From Tenuifilum sp040752515 (GTDB lineage: Bacteria; Bacteroidota; Bacteroidia; Bacteroidales; Tenuifilaceae): 64,000 nt of DNA. The notes under the pieces are model-generated. The model did no database searches, was not told the DNA's origin, and saw only the letters and a list, made by a program, of their open reading frames with translations. Where the stretch lies: positions 1 to 64,000 of the forward strand of contig JBFMGQ010000005.1 of assembly GCA_040752515.1 (NCBI GenBank). The letters run 5' to 3'. Numbering within the stretch: position 1 is the first letter of the stretch; the number at the start of each line of letters is the position of its first letter. The position numbers were made by a program, and so were the translations under genes. Shown here piece by piece: positions 52,877-59,893 of this stretch.

Positions 52877-53092
52877 ATGATTGAATTCGATATCGAAACG
52901 GAATTTATTCAGCTAGATAAACTACTCAAGGTATGTCGAGTAGTTTCCAGCGGTGGCGAAGCCCATCAACTTGTAGATGAGGGAAAGGTTAAACTTAATG
53001 GCACAATTGAGAGTCGCAGGCGAGCCAAGATTAGACCCGGCGACAGGGTTCAGATCGGTTCCGAAACAATAATTGTTAACGCTAAAAAGTAA
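52877..53092 (+). CDS. S4-domain RNA-binding protein
   Basis: The 71-residue protein is a single S4 RNA-binding domain: 'QLDKLLKVCRVVSSGGEAHQ', 'VDEGKVKLNGTIESRRRAKI' and 'RPGDRVQIG'. It matches the YaaA/YbcJ class of small S4 proteins, thought to act in ribosome assembly or translation quality control. The ATG at 52877 is used; an in-frame TTG lies 9 bases upstream. It is 5 bp before the DUF4349 gene. Confidence 0.85.
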   Translation: MIEFDIETEFIQLDKLLKVCRVVSSGGEAHQLVDEGKVKLNGTIESRRRAKIRPGDRVQIGSETIIVNAKK

Positions 53093-53097
53093 ACGCT

Positions 53098-54015
53098 ATG
53101 AAAAAAAGATTATCCCTTCCATTAATTGTACTTCTGGTATTAACAATTGCCAGTTGTGGCTCACGAAAATCAGCTGAGAATGCTAATTTTAAATCTATCA
53201 GTGCAAATCGAGGTAGCGATTATACCGAAACAGTAGTTGATGAATTGGCAGAACCATTAGCAAAAGAGGTTACTGCAGCTGATGTAGAACCAAAAGTAAT
53301 TAAAACGGCAAATGTTAGCATTGAAGTGTTCGATTACTTTAAAGCGCGGCTAAAAGTCGATTCAATTGTAGCAAAGCATAAAGGTTACATAACTAACGAA
53401 GCATTTCAGGAAACCAACACCCAAAAAAGTAACAGCATTACCATTAGGGTACCAGCCCAAAATTTTAACCTTTTACTTACTGATTTTGCAGCAATTGCCA
53501 AAAAAGTTGATTATCAGAATATTTACACGCAGGATGTTACCGAGGAATATATAGATGTTAAAACACGATTGTTAAACAAGCTTGAAGTTGAAAGGACATA
53601 CAGGAAACATCTACGTGAGGCAAAGAATATTGAGGATATTCTAAAGATTGAGAGCAAACTGGCCGAAATCCGTTCCGAAATTGAATCGGCTCAGGGAAGG
53701 CTAAAGTATATCGACCATCAAGTAAACCTCAGCACAGTGTCGCTATACCTTTACCAAAAATTGGAATACAAGTATATTCCCGAGGAATTGCCTGGATTCT
53801 GGCAAAGAGTAAAAGAGGGTATCCATTGGGGCTGGAAAGGTTTCCTGTGGTTTTTGATCCTACTGGTAAAACTTTGGCCGCTTTGGTTACTGGCCACAGC
53901 TGCATACTTTTCTTACATAAAGATTAAGGGTTACCTTAAAAACCGGAAAAAGAAAGAAAAGAAGGCAAAGAAGCTGCAAAAGAAAACCAAACTACCCGAA
54001 GAACCTGTTTTATAG
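53098..54015 (+). CDS. DUF4349 membrane lipoprotein
   Basis: The 305-residue protein has a lipoprotein signal (LTIASC), a DUF4349 domain (about 65-225: 'VIKTANVSIEVFDYFKARLK', 'ITIRVPAQNFNLLLTDFA', 'DVTEEYIDVKTRLLNKL') with a coiled coil (about 165-200), a membrane helix (about 245-275) and a very Lys-rich C-terminal tail (about 278-305). The function of the family is unknown. A fold similar to anti-sigma or envelope stress proteins has been suggested, but I cannot confirm it from sequence. Confidence 0.8.
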   Translation: MKKRLSLPLIVLLVLTIASCGSRKSAENANFKSISANRGSDYTETVVDELAEPLAKEVTAADVEPKVIKTANVSIEVFDYFKARLKVDSIVAKHKGYITNEAFQETNTQKSNSITIRVPAQNFNLLLTDFAAIAKKVDYQNIYTQDVTEEYIDVKTRLLNKLEVERTYRKHLREAKNIEDILKIESKLAEIRSEIESAQGRLKYIDHQVNLSTVSLYLYQKLEYKYIPEELPGFWQRVKEGIHWGWKGFLWFLILLVKLWPLWLLATAAYFSYIKIKGYLKNRKKKEKKAKKLQKKTKLPEEPVL

Positions 54016-54115
54016 GGATAAATGCTTTCTGCCTGAACCCCAATACCCAATTGGTATATTAGGTAGAAAAATTCTCAAATTACTTTAAAAGTATTTTACG
54101 AATTAAAAATTTACT

Positions 54116-54123
54116 TATTTTTG
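54116..54123 (+). promoter_or_regulatory. Putative -7 box of the tRNA array
   Basis: TATTTTTG matches TAnnTTTG. Transcription would start near 54130, about 76 bases before the first tRNA-like copy. This lies outside the repeated unit, so it is unique in the array. Confidence 0.45.
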
Positions 54124-54144
54124 CAGTGCCAAAAAAATGGCAAT

Positions 54145-54184
54145 ACTTGCTGAAACATGCCAAAATACTGCATCTTTAGCAAGT
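54145..54184 (+). other. Inverted repeat in the leader of the tRNA array
   Basis: ACTTGCT (54145-54151) and AGCAAGT (54178-54184) are exact inverted arms about 26 bases apart, between the promoter box and the first tRNA-like copy. They could fold in the leader RNA. Confidence 0.35.
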
Positions 54185-54205
54185 AACCAATTGAAATACT
54201 GTGTT

Positions 54206-54259
54206 GGCGAGGTAGCTCAGTTGGTTAGAGCGTCCCGATTTATATCGGGAAGGTCGCCG
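54206..54259 (+). pseudogene. Truncated tRNA-Met-like copy 0
   Basis: It has an intact 5' acceptor strand and D arm. The anticodon arm is replaced by the palindrome TCCCG-ATTTATAT-CGGGA, and the copy stops after GTCGCCG, where it runs straight into the leader of the next unit. T arm and 3' acceptor strand are missing, so no tRNA can form. The junction falls at the near-identical words GTCGCCG (tRNA) and GTCACCG (spacer before each leader). Confidence 0.85.
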
Positions 54260-54294
54260 AGAAAAGTAAGAACTTGTTTTTGAAATACTGTGTT

Positions 54295-54368
54295 GGCGAG
54301 GTAGCTCAGTTGGTTAGAGCGCATGATTCATAATCATGAGGTCGCCGGTTCAATCCCGGCTCTCGCTA
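54295..54368 (+). tRNA. tRNA-Met (anticodon CAT), the only intact copy
   Basis: The 74-base tRNA has the full cloverleaf: acceptor GGCGAGG/TCTCGCT (with G-T pairs at both ends), D arm GCTC-AGTTGGTTA-GAGC, anticodon arm CATGA-TTCATAA-TCATG with CAT at 34-36, variable loop AGGTC, T arm GCCGG-TTCAATC-CCGGC and discriminator A. CCA is not fully encoded (A-CA follows). It is read as elongator Met; tRNA-Ile with lysidine-modified CAT is possible but less likely. It lies between one truncated and four palindrome-bearing copies. Confidence 0.93.
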
Positions 54369-54378
54369 CAAAGCCCAA

Positions 54379-54404
54379 AAGCCTTCGGTGTCGAAGGCTT
54401 TTTT
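54379..54404 (+). terminator. Terminator after the intact tRNA-Met
   Basis: AAGCCTTCG and CGAAGGCTT form a 9-bp stem with loop GTGT followed by TTTT. The same hairpin recurs in the next two units (near 54594 and 54809, the latter with one changed base) and is decayed in the last two. Confidence 0.8.
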
Positions 54405-54490
54405 GCTTTAATGGGTATTTGGCCCCCCTCCTATCAAACGCATCTTGGTCACCGATAAAAAGTAAGAACTTGTTTTTGAAATACTGTGTT

Positions 54491-54583
54491 GGCGAGGTAG
54501 CTCAGCTGGTTAGAGCGTCCCGATTTATATCGGGAAGGTCGCCGGTTTCCCGTGTACGGGACAGGCAATCCCGGCTCTCGCTA
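54491..54583 (+). pseudogene. tRNA-Met-like copy 2 with two inserted palindromes
   Basis: The acceptor, D and T stems match the intact tRNA. The anticodon arm is replaced by TCCCG-ATTTATAT-CGGGA (54518-54535), and an 18-base palindrome TCCCG-TGTA-CGGGA-CAGG (54548-54565) sits inside the T loop. There is no CAT anticodon and the 7-base loop is lost. Total length is 93 bases. Confidence 0.85.
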
Positions 54584-54705
54584 CAAAGCCCAAAAGCCTT
54601 CGGTGTCGAAGGCTTTTTTGCTTTAATGGGTATTTGGCTCCCCTCCTATCAAACGCATCTTGGTCACCGATAAAAAGTAAGAACTTGTTTTTGAAATACT
54701 GTGTT

Positions 54706-54798
54706 GGCGAGGCAGCTCAGCTGGTTAGAGCGTCCCGATTTATATCGGGAAGGTCGCCGGTTCCCCGTGTACGGGACAGGCAATCCCGGCTCTCGCTA
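54706..54798 (+). pseudogene. tRNA-Met-like copy 3 with two inserted palindromes
   Basis: Same plan as copy 2. Position 8 is C instead of the near-universal T, and the T-loop insert begins CCCCG instead of TCCCG. Both changes fit loss of selection for tRNA function. Confidence 0.85.
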
Positions 54799-54920
54799 CA
54801 AAGCCCAAAGGCCTTCGGTGTCGAAGGCTTTTTTGCTTTAATGGGTATTTGGCCCCCCTCCTATCAAACGCATCTTGGTCACAGATAAGAAGTAAGAACT
54901 TGTTTTTGAAATACTGTGTT

Positions 54921-55013
54921 GGCGAGGTAGCTCAGTTGGTTAGAACGTCCCGATTTATATCGGGAAGGTCGCCGGTTCCCCGTGTACGGGACAGGTAATC
55001 CCGGCTCTCGCTA
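54921..55013 (+). pseudogene. tRNA-Met-like copy 4 with two inserted palindromes
   Basis: Same plan as copy 2. The D stem is broken (GAAC for GAGC) and the T loop has a further base change after the insert (GGTAATC for GGCAATC). The downstream hairpin is also damaged (AGACTTCG and GTGGAAGGC). Confidence 0.85.
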
Positions 55014-55135
55014 CAAAGCCCAAAAGACTTCGGTGTGGAAGGCTTTTTTGCATTAATGGGTATTTGGCCCACCTCCTATCAAACGCATCTTGGTCACCGA
55101 TAAAAAGTAAGAACTTGTTTTTGAAATACTGTGTT

Positions 55136-55228
55136 GGCGAGGCAGCTCAGCTGGTTAGAGCGTCCCGATTTATATCGGGAAGGTCGCCGGTTTCCCGTGT
55201 ACGGGACAGGCAATCCCGGCTCTCGCTA
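55136..55228 (+). pseudogene. tRNA-Met-like copy 5 with two inserted palindromes
   Basis: Same plan as copy 2, with C at position 8 as in copy 3. The downstream terminator has decayed most (GCCTTGGGTGCTGCAGGC), and the repeat unit ends soon after, marking the right edge of the array. Confidence 0.85.
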
Positions 55229-55334
55229 CAAAGCCCAAAGGCCTTGGGTGCTGCAGGCTTTTTTAATAATTATTGTTCATGAAAATTTGACCTTAACTTA
55301 ATCCTAAAATAAGGGGTTTAAAAATTTGCAACCA

Positions 55335-55342
55335 TATCTTTG
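55335..55342 (+). promoter_or_regulatory. Putative -7 box upstream of the SRPBCC gene
   Basis: TATCTTTG matches TAnnTTTG and would start transcription near 55349, giving a leader of about 129 bases. No good -33 element is seen. Confidence 0.35.
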
Positions 55343-55477
55343 TGGCTTATTAACAGCCATTTGTTAATAAAAAACTCTAAAATGCTGGAATAATTATTGC
55401 AATTCTTTTTAAATTGCTTATGCTAAGTTCAAGAATTAGATAGTATGAGCTTGAGCAAAACTTAAAAACGAGCAGGT

Positions 55478-55879
55478 ATGAAAGGAATGGTTAATACTAA
55501 TCAAAAGGTTGAACTTGAGTATCAGATTAACACTGCACCGGGTGTGCTTTTTAAAAGGCTAAGCACTCCACACGGTTTATCGGAATGGTTTGCAAACGAC
55601 GTTAACCTTTCGGGAAATGTTTTCACCTTCATTTGGGATGGCGATACCAAAAAAGCTGAGCTAATCGATAAAAAAGAAAATAAGTTTGTGAAGTTTCGGT
55701 GGATTACTGATCAGAATGAAGGCGGGCAGCATTTTGCTTTCAAGCTTACCAAAGATGAACTTACCGGCGAGGTTTCGCTAACCGTAATTGAAGAGGTTAA
55801 CGATGAAGAGGACATTGACGAAGTTATTTCGCTTTGGAACTATCAAATCGGTGAGCTTAAACGTCTGATTGGGGCTTAA
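55478..55879 (+). CDS. START/SRPBCC-fold protein (AHSA1-like)
   Basis: The 133-residue protein has the helix-grip pattern of the SRPBCC superfamily: an opening strand 'VELEYQINTAPGVLFKRLST' then PHGLSEWF, central strands 'VFTFIWDGDTKKAELIDKKE' and a long C-terminal helix 'EDIDEVISLWNYQIGELKRL'. Small START-like proteins of this kind are common in Bacteroidota and their function is unknown. ATGs at 55478 and 55487 are both possible. Confidence 0.75.
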   Translation: MKGMVNTNQKVELEYQINTAPGVLFKRLSTPHGLSEWFANDVNLSGNVFTFIWDGDTKKAELIDKKENKFVKFRWITDQNEGGQHFAFKLTKDELTGEVSLTVIEEVNDEEDIDEVISLWNYQIGELKRLIGA

Positions 55880-55918
55880 TCTATACCCAAATTTATCTGT
55901 GTTTTTTAGGAAAAACAT

Positions 55919-55926
55919 TACATTTG
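55919..55926 (+). promoter_or_regulatory. Putative -7 box of the LptF/G-like gene
   Basis: TACATTTG matches TAnnTTTG, 26 bases before the GTG start at 55953. Confidence 0.45.
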
Positions 55927-55952
55927 TGATGTTTTTCTTTAATATTTAATTC

Positions 55953-57431
55953 GTGAAAACACTTCATCGTTTTATTCTGAAATCGTACATAGGCCCACTA
56001 GTAATGACATTTTTCATTACTATGTTTGTATTGCTCATGCAGTTTCTATGGCGTTACATTGACGACCTGGTGGGCAAAGGGTTAAGTTGGGACGTAATAG
56101 CAGAGTTGCTCTTGTATGCATCGGCAGGGCTTTTACCTCTTGCTTTACCCCTTGCAATACTGCTGGCATCGCTCATGACAATGGGAAATCTTGGGGAGAA
56201 TAACGAATTGCTTGCCATGAAATCGGCAGGAATCTCTTTACCGCGAATACTAACCCCGCTAATTGTTCTTACTATTTTTATCAGCATAGGAGCATTCTTT
56301 TTTTCGAATAATGTAGTCCCCTACACCAACCTAAAAATATCCACTTTGCTTTACTCGGTAAAGCAACAAAAGCCTGAGCTGATTATTAAGGAAGGTGTTT
56401 TCACTAATCTGATTGAAGGCTACAGCATAAAAGTAGGAGACAAAGACCCCAACACAGGATTAATGCGTCGCATTCTGATTTATGATCACAGTAAAGACGA
56501 GGAAAACACGACGGTTACCTATGCCGATTCTGGCTATATGAGACCTACAGCCGACCAGAAATTTCTGGTAGCAACACTCTATAGCGGAAATAGCTATAAA
56601 GAAGTAAGAGATAATCGCAAGCCGCGCTATACCTACAAGGAAAAACTCCCTGCCCAAAAACAAACCTTTGAAAAGGAAGTGATTATCTTTGAGCTAAAAG
56701 GCTTTGAGCTCCAACGTGCCGATGAGAGTTTCTTCAAGGATAGCTACCAAACCCAAAACATCAGTCAACTGGCAAAAACTGAAGATTCGCTATCAAAAGC
56801 CTTTAACACTCAAATTGAATCGTTCTCACAATCGGTAATTCGAAGCAGTATTTTTCGGAACCCGTACTGGGGTCGTCGTCAAAACGACGTAAGAATAAAA
56901 CGCAGCATCAACACCGACTCTCTCTACAAATCGCTTTCCCCTGAAGAAAAGATAGCTGCTCTTGAGCGTGCCATTGAATTTGCCCGCTCAACCAAAAGCT
57001 ACATATCGTCGTCGAAAGAAGAATTCTATTACAAGCAAAAATATATAGCCCGACACCGGGTTGAGTGGAACAGAAAATTCACATTAGCCTTTGCTTGCTT
57101 TATTTTCTTTTTTATAGGCGCTCCGCTTGGTGCCATTATCAGAAAAGGCGGCTTGGGAACCCCAGTGGTTATCTCGGTTCTATTCTTTATCATCTACTAC
57201 ATTATTAACATATCCGGTGAAAAATTTGCCAAGGAACTGGTAATGAACCCTTCGCTTGGAACCTGGCTATCATCGTTTATTCTATTACCCATTGGGATTT
57301 TCCTGTCCTATAAAGCAACCACCGATTCAGTAATTATGAATGCAGACTTCTACATCGAAAAGATAAAAAAGGCGTTTAATGTGGTTGCATCGAGGAAAAA
57401 ACATGATGAATCTTCCCCAAAAACAGAATAA
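55953..57431 (+). CDS. LptF/LptG-family (YjgP/YjgQ) LPS export permease
   Basis: The 492-residue protein has the LptF/G layout. Membrane helices are at about 12-35, 48-80 and 100-120, with 'ETGELLP'-like 'YASAGLLPLALPLAILLASL' and 'NNELLAMKSAGISLPRI'. A large periplasmic beta-jellyroll and linker (about 125-360) follow, then three C-terminal helices starting 'HRVEWNRKFTLAFACFIFFF' then IGAPLGAIIRKGG. With LptB and a partner permease it would extract LPS from the inner membrane. The start is GTG. The linker before the last helices is long compared with E. coli LptF. Confidence 0.9.
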   Translation: MKTLHRFILKSYIGPLVMTFFITMFVLLMQFLWRYIDDLVGKGLSWDVIAELLLYASAGLLPLALPLAILLASLMTMGNLGENNELLAMKSAGISLPRILTPLIVLTIFISIGAFFFSNNVVPYTNLKISTLLYSVKQQKPELIIKEGVFTNLIEGYSIKVGDKDPNTGLMRRILIYDHSKDEENTTVTYADSGYMRPTADQKFLVATLYSGNSYKEVRDNRKPRYTYKEKLPAQKQTFEKEVIIFELKGFELQRADESFFKDSYQTQNISQLAKTEDSLSKAFNTQIESFSQSVIRSSIFRNPYWGRRQNDVRIKRSINTDSLYKSLSPEEKIAALERAIEFARSTKSYISSSKEEFYYKQKYIARHRVEWNRKFTLAFACFIFFFIGAPLGAIIRKGGLGTPVVISVLFFIIYYIINISGEKFAKELVMNPSLGTWLSSFILLPIGIFLSYKATTDSVIMNADFYIEKIKKAFNVVASRKKHDESSPKTE

Positions 57432-57438
57432 ATTATAA

Positions 57439-58647
57439 ATGCGAATCCTGATCATTTCACACAAACCCCCTTACCCCCCAGTTGATGGAGGCACCCTGGC
57501 AACTCTTAACATGTGCCTTGGCCTTGCAAAAGCAGGTAATAATGTCACAGTGCTTACCTTAAGCACCCAAAAGCACCCTAGTTCGCTTGAAATTATTCCC
57601 AATGAAATTAAAGCTCTCATTAACTTTGAAATTTTTCATGTAAACATTAAAACCAACATTTTAGGTTACATCCTTAATTTTTTGTTTTCCCTTCGTCCGT
57701 ACAACATTGAGCGATATATAAGCTCACCCTTCAAGCGCTTGATAAAAAGAGTTCTGATTAACGAAAAGTTTGATGTGGTTCAGCTGGAGGGTTTATACCT
57801 TTACCCTTACATAAATACCATCCGAAAGTATTTTAAAGGAACCCTTTCGCTTCGGAGTCATAATGTGGAGCATCAAATTTGGATAAAATTAGCTGATAAC
57901 GAGCCCAACACCTTAAAGCGGATTTATTTTGAATTTCTTGCCAAACGATTGGCTAGGGTTGAATCGGCCATATCCGATAAGGTTGATGCCCTTGTTGCAA
58001 TAGCAGAACCCGATAGACTATGGTTTATAGAAAATAATTTCACCAAGCCTACCATAACAATCCCTGCTGGATATTTAATGGAGGAGGTTACTGAGGAACT
58101 TGAACCTGTCGATTTCCCAGCGATTTGCTACATAGGAGCATTGGATTGGCTCCCAAATGTTGAGGGTTTAAACTGGTTTCTCAATTGGGTTTGGCCACGC
58201 ATTCAGTCGGAAATACCTGAAATGGAGTTCCATATTGCCGGCCGAAATGCATCGGAAGAGCTGGCGGAAAGGCTCATCACTGAGCGTAATATCATCTTTC
58301 ATGGGCAAGTGGCAAACTCATCCGCATTCCTGAGTCGTTGTCCAATAATGGTGGTTCCATTGCTCTCTGGTAGCGGAATACGTATTAAGATAGTTGAAGG
58401 CATGTATCTTCAAAGAGCAATTGTAGCCACAAGCATGGCCGTAAAAGGCATCGATTTAGAACATGAAAAGCACATCCTTATTGCCGACAACCCCGATGAT
58501 TTCGCCAAAGCGGTTTGTTCCTTGATTTATAACCCCGATCTGGGTAAACGTATTGCACAAAACGCCATGGAGTTTGCCCGTAAAAATCTCGATGCCATCG
58601 AGTTAGCCCATAAACTTACCGAGTTCTACAAACAACTTGAAGGATGA
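57439..58647 (+). CDS. GT4-family glycosyltransferase
   Basis: The 402-residue GT-B protein begins 'MRILIISHKPPYPPVDGGTL' and has the C-terminal nucleotide-sugar domain 'ICYIGALDWLPNVEGLNWFL' and 'VPLLSGSGIRIKIVEGMYL', in which the usual E-x7-E is replaced by a GSGIRxKxxE pattern, as in PEP-CTERM/Eps-type transferases. It probably builds an exopolysaccharide or LPS sugar chain. It overlaps the next glycosyltransferase gene by 4 bp (ATGA). Confidence 0.85.
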   Translation: MRILIISHKPPYPPVDGGTLATLNMCLGLAKAGNNVTVLTLSTQKHPSSLEIIPNEIKALINFEIFHVNIKTNILGYILNFLFSLRPYNIERYISSPFKRLIKRVLINEKFDVVQLEGLYLYPYINTIRKYFKGTLSLRSHNVEHQIWIKLADNEPNTLKRIYFEFLAKRLARVESAISDKVDALVAIAEPDRLWFIENNFTKPTITIPAGYLMEEVTEELEPVDFPAICYIGALDWLPNVEGLNWFLNWVWPRIQSEIPEMEFHIAGRNASEELAERLITERNIIFHGQVANSSAFLSRCPIMVVPLLSGSGIRIKIVEGMYLQRAIVATSMAVKGIDLEHEKHILIADNPDDFAKAVCSLIYNPDLGKRIAQNAMEFARKNLDAIELAHKLTEFYKQLEG

Positions 58648-59825
58648 TAGTCCATTCCCTTTTCTGGCTGGCTATTGGTTTAGTTCTTTACACCTACTTC
58701 GGGTATTTGTTGTTACTTTGGCTATTTTGTGCCTTAAAACGAAACCATGAACAATTAAAAACTAATCAAAATCAATTTCCTGAAGTTACCATTATTACCG
58801 CTGCCCACAATGAGGAGAAGTATGTAATATCCAAATATCAGAATATACTTTCGCTCGATTACCCTTCCAATAAATTAAATCAGGTATGGGTCGACGATGG
58901 CAGTACCGACAGCACCCGTGAATTGCTTATGAACCTTAAAGGGGTTAATATTATTATTAACCCAGAAAGAATGGGTAAAGCCATGTCGATAAACAAAGCC
59001 ATGGAACGGGTACAAACACCAATAGCAATACTTACCGATGCCAACACATTCCTTTCCCAAAATTCTATAAGCGATTTGGTAAAACATTTCCAAAACCCCA
59101 AGGTGGGTTGCGTTGCCGGACAAAAAACAATTAGCTGGGACGATAATGACACACTGGCATCGAAAGGCGAAGGGATATACTGGAAATACGAATCGTTTGT
59201 TAAGACAGTTGAAAGTTGCACCGGTTCAACACTATCGGGAACTGGCGAGCTATATGCCATTCGAACTAATCTTTTTAAACCTCTCCCTCCAAGTACCATT
59301 CTCGACGATTTTGAGATTTCGGCAAACATTATTAAACAAGGCTATGAAATTAAATACGACCATAATGCAGTTGCATCGGAAACCGGTTCAATCACTGTTG
59401 AGGAAGAAAAAAAACGAAAAATTCGAATAGCTGCTGGCTGTTTTCAAGCTCTTGCACGACATGCCAACTTGCTAAATCCATTCAAGAACCTTGAGGTTGC
59501 ATTTAAATTCTTTTCTCATAAAATTTTACGTTGGATAATTGTTCCAGTGGCCATACTGCTTCTCCCAATCCTCAATGGCATTATATTATTCTTTTACCAA
59601 AACATATCAATGCCTTACATTGTATCATTCATAGCTATTTGCTCTTTCTATGTAATTGTTTTTATTGGCTACTTATCCCGAAATTCCTCTCGAGTAGCTC
59701 CTTTTGTAACCTTTCCCTACTATGGTTTTATGATGAATATAGCCATGCTTAAAGGGCTGTTTCGATTTATGTTGGGCAAGCAAAGCCACATTTGGGAAAA
59801 AGCAAATCGAAAAGCTGACATTTAA
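58644..59825 (+). CDS. Membrane GT2-family glycosyltransferase
   Basis: The 393-residue protein has an N-terminal helix (about 4-28), a GT-A domain with 'VWVDDGSTDSTRELLMNL', 'AILTDANTFLSQNSI', 'LSGTGELYAIRTNLF' and 'ILDDFEISANIIKQGYEI', and C-terminal membrane helices (about 290-360). This is the layout of cellulose-synthase-like or chitin-synthase-like processive enzymes, but the last QxxRW motif is not clear ('KIRIAAGCFQAL'). It is translationally coupled to the GT4 gene. Confidence 0.85.
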   Translation: MIVHSLFWLAIGLVLYTYFGYLLLLWLFCALKRNHEQLKTNQNQFPEVTIITAAHNEEKYVISKYQNILSLDYPSNKLNQVWVDDGSTDSTRELLMNLKGVNIIINPERMGKAMSINKAMERVQTPIAILTDANTFLSQNSISDLVKHFQNPKVGCVAGQKTISWDDNDTLASKGEGIYWKYESFVKTVESCTGSTLSGTGELYAIRTNLFKPLPPSTILDDFEISANIIKQGYEIKYDHNAVASETGSITVEEEKKRKIRIAAGCFQALARHANLLNPFKNLEVAFKFFSHKILRWIIVPVAILLLPILNGIILFFYQNISMPYIVSFIAICSFYVIVFIGYLSRNSSRVAPFVTFPYYGFMMNIAMLKGLFRFMLGKQSHIWEKANRKADI

Positions 59826-59850
59826 CAAGATATTATTCCTTGCAAAATAC

Positions 59851-59858
59851 TAATTTTG
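59851..59858 (+). promoter_or_regulatory. Putative -7 box of ribBA
   Basis: TAATTTTG matches TAnnTTTG, 36 bases before the ATG at 59894. An in-frame upstream start at 59840 would lie before it and is rejected. Confidence 0.45.
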
Positions 59859-59893
59859 CGACATCCTTTTTATCAATTTATTATAGCAGCACA

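Larger units (their letters stand above)
54206..55260 (+). repeat. Tandem array of 215-bp tRNA-Met-derived units
   Basis: tRNA-like starts (GGCGAGG) occur at 54206, 54295, 54491, 54706, 54921 and 55136. The last three intervals are exactly 215 bp. The 196-bp interval after the intact tRNA is 215 minus the 19 bases of palindrome sequence it lacks. The first interval (89 bp) reflects a truncated unit. Each full unit holds a leader (AAGTAAGAACTTG...AATACTGTGTT), a tRNA or tRNA-like gene, a hairpin terminator and a spacer. Units differ by scattered base changes, which argues against an assembly duplicate. Confidence 0.93.

Noticed and set aside
54206..55260. CRISPR array
   Set aside because: Units are 215 bp with no short repeat/unique spacer pattern, the repeated part is a tRNA, and no cas genes are near.
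54323..55282. Several ORFs of 70-116 codons across the tRNA array
   Set aside because: They are near-identical copies reading through tRNA stems, palindromes and terminators, repeat with the 215-bp unit, and have no protein features.
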